Source: Streptomyces bambusae (lineage in GTDB: Bacteria; Actinomycetota; Actinomycetes; Streptomycetales; Streptomycetaceae). Taken from it: 64,000 nt of DNA. The DNA lies in NCBI RefSeq assembly GCF_020532645.1, contig NZ_JAJAUZ010000001.1, positions 186,001 through 250,000 on the forward strand, given 5' to 3'. Position numbers and translations under genes: made by a program. Under the pieces are notes generated by a model that saw only the letters and a list, made by a program, of their open reading frames with translations, did not search any database and was not told the DNA's origin. This document shows positions 59,583 to 64,000 of the stretch, piece after piece (the stretch's first letter is position 1; every line of letters begins with the position of its first letter).

Positions 59583-60854
59583 CTACCCCCGGAGGCGCTG
59601 CTCGGCCAGGCGGGTTCCCTCGACGCGCGCCCGGATCTTGGCGAACGCGGTCTCCCGTGGCGTCGACTTGTCGTCGGCGAAGGGCGCGAATCCGCAGTCG
59701 TCGCAGGTGCCGAGCTGCTGGAGCGGGATGAATTCCGCAGCTTCCAGGACCCTGTCGCGCACCTCTTCGGGCGTCTCGACCCGGGGGTTGATCGGGTCCG
59801 TCACCCCGATGAACACACGCTGGTTGGGCTTCAGGTGGTCGCGCACCAGGGCCAGCACGCTGCGCCTGTCGGGCTCGCTGGCCATCTGGAGGTAGAAGTT
59901 CCCGGCGTGCAGGTCGAAGAACCTCGGGAGGAACTTCTTGTAGTCCACGTCCGCGCTGTGGGTGGAGTCCTGGTCTCCGCCGGGGCAGGTGTGGACGCCG
60001 ATGCGCTGCCGCTCTTCGGGGGAGAAGCGGTCCAGCACCTCGTTGTTCAGGGCGACGAACTGCCGCAGCATCCCGCCGTCCGGGTCGAGCTTGAAGGAGA
60101 CCCGGCCTTCGGTGAAGTCCATCTGGACCTTGTGGGCACCCCCTTCGAGACAGCCGCGGAGGTCCGCCTCGGCCTCGTTCACGAGGTCGTCGTGGAACTG
60201 CTCCTTGGAGTAGCCGCTGATGCCCAGAGGGGGGTAGAACATGCTCAGCATGGACGGTGCGATCACCGCCTGCTTCACCGGCAGGTCGGTCATCGACCGG
60301 ATGGTGCGCAGCACCTCGCGGGTCTTCTTCAGGTAGTCGCCGGCGTGCGCCTGGTACCGGAAGTCCCGCTGCGTCAGCAGCGGCAGCTGGCGGGTGTGCC
60401 CGTCGGCGAACGGCACGACCTGGCCGCCCGGGTTCAGCTTCAGCCCCGCGACCGGATAGGTGGCGAAACTCGGCTTGCTCTGCTCGCCGTCGGTGATGAC
60501 CGGGGAACCGGTCGCGACGAACTTCTCGATCGTGTCGCGCAGTGCGCGGTCGCGGTGCTCGTCGAGCTCCCGCCGGGTGATCCGTCCCTCGGCGAAGTCC
60601 TGGTTCGCCTTGATCAGGTGCGCCGGGCGCGGAATGCTGCCGATCGGCTCGGTCGGCAGGGAGATCTTCGACGGCGCGCCGTTCGCCGTCTTGTGACGGG
60701 TTTCCGCGGCCGCCTCCCCTCCTAAGATCCCGAGGCCGCCGCCGGCGGCCACGGCCCCGGTCGCCACGGCGGCGTATCCGGCGGACTTGAGGAAGCTGCG
60801 TCGGTCGCTGCGGTCAGCGGGAGAGGGCACAGGCCCCCCGTTCTGCGTGCTCAC
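59583..60854 (-). CDS. MetE-like (cobalamin-independent methionine synthase fold) protein with Tat signal and TTA codon
   Basis: 423 residues. GTG 60854 is chosen for AAGGAG 6 nt upstream. The N-terminus is a twin-arginine signal: 'SDRRSFLKSAGYAAVATGAV' with Arg18-Arg19. The rest matches the C-terminal half of MetE/UROD-fold methyltransferases: 'TEPIGSIPRPAHL' start, 'QMDFTEGRVSFKLDP', the zinc ligands His and Cys in 'GVHTCPGGD' and Cys in 'LGTCDDCGFAPF'. The N-terminal half of full MetE is absent. MetE-type enzymes are cytosolic, so a Tat signal is odd. Codon 44 is TTA (60723-60725), inside the signal, so expression should depend on bldA. Confidence 0.85.
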   Translation of the reverse strand: MSTQNGGPVPSPADRSDRRSFLKSAGYAAVATGAVAAGGGLGILGGEAAAETRHKTANGAPSKISLPTEPIGSIPRPAHLIKANQDFAEGRITRRELDEHRDRALRDTIEKFVATGSPVITDGEQSKPSFATYPVAGLKLNPGGQVVPFADGHTRQLPLLTQRDFRYQAHAGDYLKKTREVLRTIRSMTDLPVKQAVIAPSMLSMFYPPLGISGYSKEQFHDDLVNEAEADLRGCLEGGAHKVQMDFTEGRVSFKLDPDGGMLRQFVALNNEVLDRFSPEERQRIGVHTCPGGDQDSTHSADVDYKKFLPRFFDLHAGNFYLQMASEPDRRSVLALVRDHLKPNQRVFIGVTDPINPRVETPEEVRDRVLEAAEFIPLQQLGTCDDCGFAPFADDKSTPRETAFAKIRARVEGTRLAEQRLRG

Positions 60855-61034
60855 AGGCTGCTCCTTCGGCGAGGTGCTGGTCGCCCCCGTATGTGAGGGC
60901 CGCAACGGCAACGCGCCCGAGCAACTACTGGAATCGGCAGGCAAGTTGGTCTTCACCCGTTGGTGTGGACAGGTGGCCGAGACCTGTGGGGGACTGGCCG
61001 ATACGGACGGGGTCCCGGGGCGTGCGGTCTCCGT

Positions 61035-61838
61035 TCACGCGCCGGACGTGGCGGGGGCTTCGATGAAGTCGGTCACGAGCTTGACGAAGGCGTCCTCTCG
61101 CTCGAAGAGCATGACGTGGCCCGCGTCGATCTCTGCGTACGAGCTGTCGGCGATGGCGGCGTGCAGGGCTCGGCTGTGCTCGACGGGGACCGTGATGTCC
61201 CGGGTGCCTCCGATCACGAGGGTGGGCGCCTCGATGCGGGGCAGCAACGGCCGGATGTCCACCCGCAGGTCGTAGGCGATGTGGCGCAGGGTGCCGGGGG
61301 TGGGCGGAATGTTGGGGATGAGGGCCTCGAACTGTTCGCGGCCGATGGAGTTGAGGAAACCGCGGCTGAAGCCGGTCATCGCCACCGCGCGGCCGAAGGA
61401 GGCGGGGTCGGAAGTGCCGAGGTCCTGCCAGAGGGTGAAGAGGCTGCGCAGGTACTCGTCGCCGTCGGTGTGGGCCCAGCCGGCAACCAGGATCAGGCGC
61501 TGCACCAGGTCGGGGCGCAGCGCGGCGACGGTGGCGGCGACGGTGGAGCCCATGGAGAAGCCCAGCAGGTCGACCGGCCCGTCCGCTGCGTCCTCGATGA
61601 CGGCGATGACCTGGGCGGCGAGCCCTTCGGCGGTCAACGGGCCGCCGTCGTCGACGGTCGCATCGGTGCCGGAGAGGTCGGGAGTGATCACTGTGCGGCA
61701 CGGGGTGAACTGCGGCGCGGTCCGACCCCAGTTGACGGCCGCGCCCGCCGACACGGTGCCGTGCACCAGGACGAGCGCGGGGCCGGAACCGGTCTTCTCG
61801 TAGTGGACGTGCGCGCCGTTGACGGAGACGGTGGCCAT
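61035..61838 (-). CDS. Alpha/beta hydrolase
   Basis: A 267-residue single-domain hydrolase. Oxyanion segment 'LVLVHGTVS', nucleophile elbow G93-F-S95-M-G97, acid Asp in 'IGGTRDITVPVEHS' and catalytic His in 'IDAGHVMLFERED'. The enzyme could be an esterase, lactonase or peroxidase-like relative; the substrate is unknown. AAGGAG lies 7 nt before ATG 61838. It is divergent from an XRE/MmyB regulator 168 bp away, the usual arrangement for such regulators and their target. Confidence 0.93.
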   Translation of the reverse strand: MATVSVNGAHVHYEKTGSGPALVLVHGTVSAGAAVNWGRTAPQFTPCRTVITPDLSGTDATVDDGGPLTAEGLAAQVIAVIEDAADGPVDLLGFSMGSTVAATVAALRPDLVQRLILVAGWAHTDGDEYLRSLFTLWQDLGTSDPASFGRAVAMTGFSRGFLNSIGREQFEALIPNIPPTPGTLRHIAYDLRVDIRPLLPRIEAPTLVIGGTRDITVPVEHSRALHAAIADSSYAEIDAGHVMLFEREDAFVKLVTDFIEAPATSGA

Positions 61839-62006
61839 GGAGTGCTCCTTGCTGGTGTGTTGACCGGGGCGTTCGTGCTCCGGCCAGACCCACGGTGCCG
61901 CGGCTGGGAGCTGGTCGGGAGAGCCCTCCCCACCCTGGGATCGGCAGTCCCTGTCTGGCCCCGGGCGGTCCGGTCCCGGGCCCGGACCGCCCGGCAGGAT
62001 GACCGT

Positions 62007-62858
62007 ATGAAGATCGACCGTGAGGCACTCGCCGATTTCCTGCGCCGCTCCCGCGACCGGGTACGGCCCCAGGACGCCGGCCTGCCCGTCGGCCCCCGGC
62101 GGCGCACGCCGGGCCTGCGCCGCGAGGAGGTCGCCCAGCTCGCCGGCATGTCGGCCGACTACTACATCCGCCTCGAACAGGCCCGCGGCCCGCAGCCCTC
62201 GCCGGAGATGCTCGCCGCCTTGGCCCGCGCCCTGCGCCTGTCCGACGACGAACGAGACCACCTCCACCTCCTCGCCGGTCGCCGCCCGCCCGCCGCCCGG
62301 ACTGCAGGCGACCACGTCGGCCCGGGGCTGCTGCACCTGCTGGACCAGCTGCCCGCGACCCCGGTCCAGGTGCTCGGCGACCTCGGTGACGTCCTGGCCC
62401 AGAACGCCATGGCCGAGGCCCTGCTGGGCGGTGTGTGCACGGTGTCCGAGCACGGCCGCAACGTGGTCTGGCGCTGGTTCACCGACCCGGCCCAGCGTGC
62501 CGCGTACCCGCCGGAGGAGCACGACCACTACAGCCGGCTGCACGTGGCCGACCTGCGGGCGGCCGTGGCGCGTCGCGCCGGCGACCCTGCCGCTACGCGC
62601 CTGGTCGAGCGGCTCCTGGGGCTCGGAGAGGAGTTCGCCGCCCTGTGGGAGCTGCACGAGGTCTCCGTGCGCCGGGCCTCGCGCATGCGCGTCGTGCACC
62701 CGCTGATCGGCCCGGTCGAGTTGGACTGCCAGGTCCTGCTCGCACCGGAGGGAGACCAGCGCGTGGTCCTGTACACCCCGCCCGTCGCCGGCGACACCGC
62801 CGAACGCCTCGCCCTCCTCAAGGTCGTGGGCACCGGCCAGTTCACCGCACCCCGCTGA
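62007..62858 (+). CDS. XRE-family regulator with MmyB-like ligand domain
   Basis: A 283-residue regulator. The N-terminal helix-turn-helix has the family signature 'RRTPGLRREEVAQLAGMSADYYIRLEQ' (in parts; residues about 29-56), followed by an MmyB-type PAS-like domain (about 105-275, 'DVLAQNAMAEALLGG', 'WRWFTDPAQRAAYPPEEH', 'VHPLIGPVELDCQVL'). These bind fatty acids or related ligands in known cases and often control a divergent oxidoreductase or hydrolase. Here the target is probably the alpha/beta hydrolase. CAGGAT (61995-62000) ends 6 nt before the ATG (leaderless). Confidence 0.92.
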   Translation: MKIDREALADFLRRSRDRVRPQDAGLPVGPRRRTPGLRREEVAQLAGMSADYYIRLEQARGPQPSPEMLAALARALRLSDDERDHLHLLAGRRPPAARTAGDHVGPGLLHLLDQLPATPVQVLGDLGDVLAQNAMAEALLGGVCTVSEHGRNVVWRWFTDPAQRAAYPPEEHDHYSRLHVADLRAAVARRAGDPAATRLVERLLGLGEEFAALWELHEVSVRRASRMRVVHPLIGPVELDCQVLLAPEGDQRVVLYTPPVAGDTAERLALLKVVGTGQFTAPR

Positions 62859-62909
62859 CGTCGGCCGCGTAGTCCGGCCAACACGACCGGCACGTTGCGG
62901 CAACCCCCG

Positions 62910-64000
62910 TCAGCCGCGCCACTCGAACAGGACGAGCGTGGCGTCGTCCGAGGTGGTGTCGCCCCGCGCCCGTTTGAGGGTGTGGGAGAGCTCCCTGGCC
63001 ACGGTGCGGATCCCGTGGTCGGCCTCTTCCAGTCGGTTCACCCAGTCGATCAGCTGCTCCTCGCCGAACTGGTCCTGCCCGTTCGCGTGTTCCTCGATGA
63101 GGCCGTCGGTGAAGCAGAGGACGCGGTCGCCCGGTTCCAGCGTCACCGTGCTGACCTGGGGCTGGTCCCCTCCGAAGCCGACGGGGAGGGTCGTGGGGCT
63201 CTCCAGGCGGCCGACGACGCGGTGCGCGCGGACCAGCATGGGTGCGGGGTGTCCTGCGTTGACCCACTGGAGGCGGCCGGTGTCCGTGTCCAGGCGCATC
63301 ATCTGGGCGGTCACGAAGTGGTCCGGGTCGAACTGCTCGGCGACGGCCCGGTCCATGAAGAGGTAGATCTCCGACAGCTCGATGCTGATCCGGCGGGCGT
63401 GGCGGTAGGCGCCGATGGCCACCGTGGCCATGGTGGCCGCGTCCAGGCCGTGGCCCATGGCGTCGATCATGGCGAGGTGCAGGACGTCGCCGTTCAGGGC
63501 GTAGTCGAAGCTGTCCCCGGCCACGTCGTAGGCGGGCTCCAGGACTCCGGCGACCGACACGTGCGGCATCACCATCGACAGCGGGGGCAGGAGCGACCAC
63601 TGGATCTCGGCGGCCACGCTCATCGGTTCGCTGCGCCGGGTCCGGAAGAAGAGGTCGGTGTAGCCGTTCTTGGTCTGCATCATGTCGGCCGTGAGGCCCG
63701 CGATCCTGCGCAGGATGCGTCGCTCGTCGGGGCCGGAGCTGTCGAGGGTGACGGAGAGGACCCCCACCTGGTCGCCGCCGTCCAGCAGGGGCAGGTGGAC
63801 CCGTACGCCGTCGGCCGCCGGGACCTCCAGGGGGCGGGACTCCAGGAAGCACCGGCCGGCATCGGACCGGTCGATGGGCTGCGGCCCCCCGGCCCCGGCT
63901 CCCGTGCCCGGCAGGGGGACCAGGTTCTGCTGGCCGTAGTCCTGGAGCAGGATCCGCAGATCGCGACCGCCCAGCCGGGCGACCGTCTCCGCGACGAGCG
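62910..64000 (-). CDS. SpoIIE/PP2C phosphatase with N-terminal sensor (5' end outside window)
   Basis: The frame continues past the window end, so this is the last 363 codons. The visible part starts in a GAF-like sensor region ('DLRILLQDYGQQNLVPLPG', 'SDAGRCFLESRPLEVP', 'HLPLLDGGDQVGVLSVTLD'), then a PP2C SpoIIE domain (last 235 residues): 'VAGDSFDYALNGDVLHLAMIDAMGHGLDAA' (in parts), 'CFTDGLIEEHANG' and 'DDATLVLFEW'. The first metal motif reads AGDSFDY where GGDWYD is more usual, but its Asp is kept. There is no RsbW-like ATPase domain at the C-terminus, unlike the gene at 24.6 kb. It probably dephosphorylates an anti-sigma antagonist. Confidence 0.92.
   Translation of the reverse strand, partial: LVAETVARLGGRDLRILLQDYGQQNLVPLPGTGAGAGGPQPIDRSDAGRCFLESRPLEVPAADGVRVHLPLLDGGDQVGVLSVTLDSSGPDERRILRRIAGLTADMMQTKNGYTDLFFRTRRSEPMSVAAEIQWSLLPPLSMVMPHVSVAGVLEPAYDVAGDSFDYALNGDVLHLAMIDAMGHGLDAATMATVAIGAYRHARRISIELSEIYLFMDRAVAEQFDPDHFVTAQMMRLDTDTGRLQWVNAGHPAPMLVRAHRVVGRLESPTTLPVGFGGDQPQVSTVTLEPGDRVLCFTDGLIEEHANGQDQFGEEQLIDWVNRLEEADHGIRTVARELSHTLKRARGDTTSDDATLVLFEWRG

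Overview
This is a high-GC actinobacterial chromosome segment, almost certainly Streptomyces. Support comes from strong third-position GC, many GTG starts and one TTG start, only three genes with the rare TTA (bldA) codon, a K15-type DD-peptidase, WhiJ-type DUF5753/DUF397 genes, twin-arginine secreted enzymes and parS sequences of the Streptomyces type. It reads as core chromosome: there is no transposase, integrase, phage gene, CRISPR array, rRNA or recognisable tRNA. Two perfect parS palindromes at 38.3 kb, together with aspS, metG and a long-chain-type acyl-CoA dehydrogenase, suggest the origin-proximal half of the chromosome. From memory the order resembles the SCO3789-SCO3811 region of S. 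coelicolor; that should be verified.

Layout. 0-8.4 kb: the end of a DUF5753 regulator with its DUF397 partner, a DUF1266 protein, a DD-transpeptidase/carboxypeptidase, a DUF418 membrane protein, a GntR-MFS operon, a mycothiol-dependent maleylpyruvate isomerase-like protein and a nitrilase-superfamily amidase. 8.4-15.3 kb: a repeat-rich gap, a P450 divergent from an ATP-grasp-like gene, a thioredoxin-NHL protein, an M18 aminopeptidase and a protein built from two copies of a small zinc-type module. 15.4-24.6 kb: acyl-CoA dehydrogenase, SseB, a TTA-containing ArsR-type regulator, a small secreted I36-like protein, pirin, a secreted RTX protein, and a GntR/TetR double-headed regulator facing a flavin monooxygenase.

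24.6-38.3 kb: a multidomain SpoIIE phosphatase/kinase-like regulator, aspS, two tandem secreted VCBS/FG-GAP proteins sharing a promoter-like motif and a hairpin, metG, a von Willebrand A protein and phoX with an 11-bp-phased PHO box. 38.3-46.9 kb: twin parS, a sensor kinase without an adjacent response regulator plus a lipoprotein, a FUSC transporter-like protein, small membrane proteins around a poly-C tract that looks like an assembly problem, and cbtBA under a cobalamin riboswitch. 46.9-64 kb: a degenerate histidine phosphatase, a 16-bp tandem repeat, uricase, a MarR/MFS efflux pair with a clear operator, flotillin with an NfeD-like partner, a dehydrogenase/AhpD-like operon, cholesterol oxidase, secreted and small unknown proteins, a Tat-exported MetE-like protein with a TTA codon, an alpha/beta hydrolase facing an MmyB-type regulator, and a SpoIIE phosphatase running off the end.

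The genes mostly form short local units: repressor with its target (GntR-MFS, GntR/TetR-FAD enzyme, MarR-MFS, MmyB-hydrolase), phosphate scavenging (PHO box-phoX), cobalt uptake (riboswitch-cbtBA) and housekeeping. Nothing amounts to a convincing new defence or biosynthetic system. The least explained parts are the duplicated zinc-module protein, the exported MetE-like enzyme, the VCBS pair and the overlapping two-gene unit at 58.7 kb.
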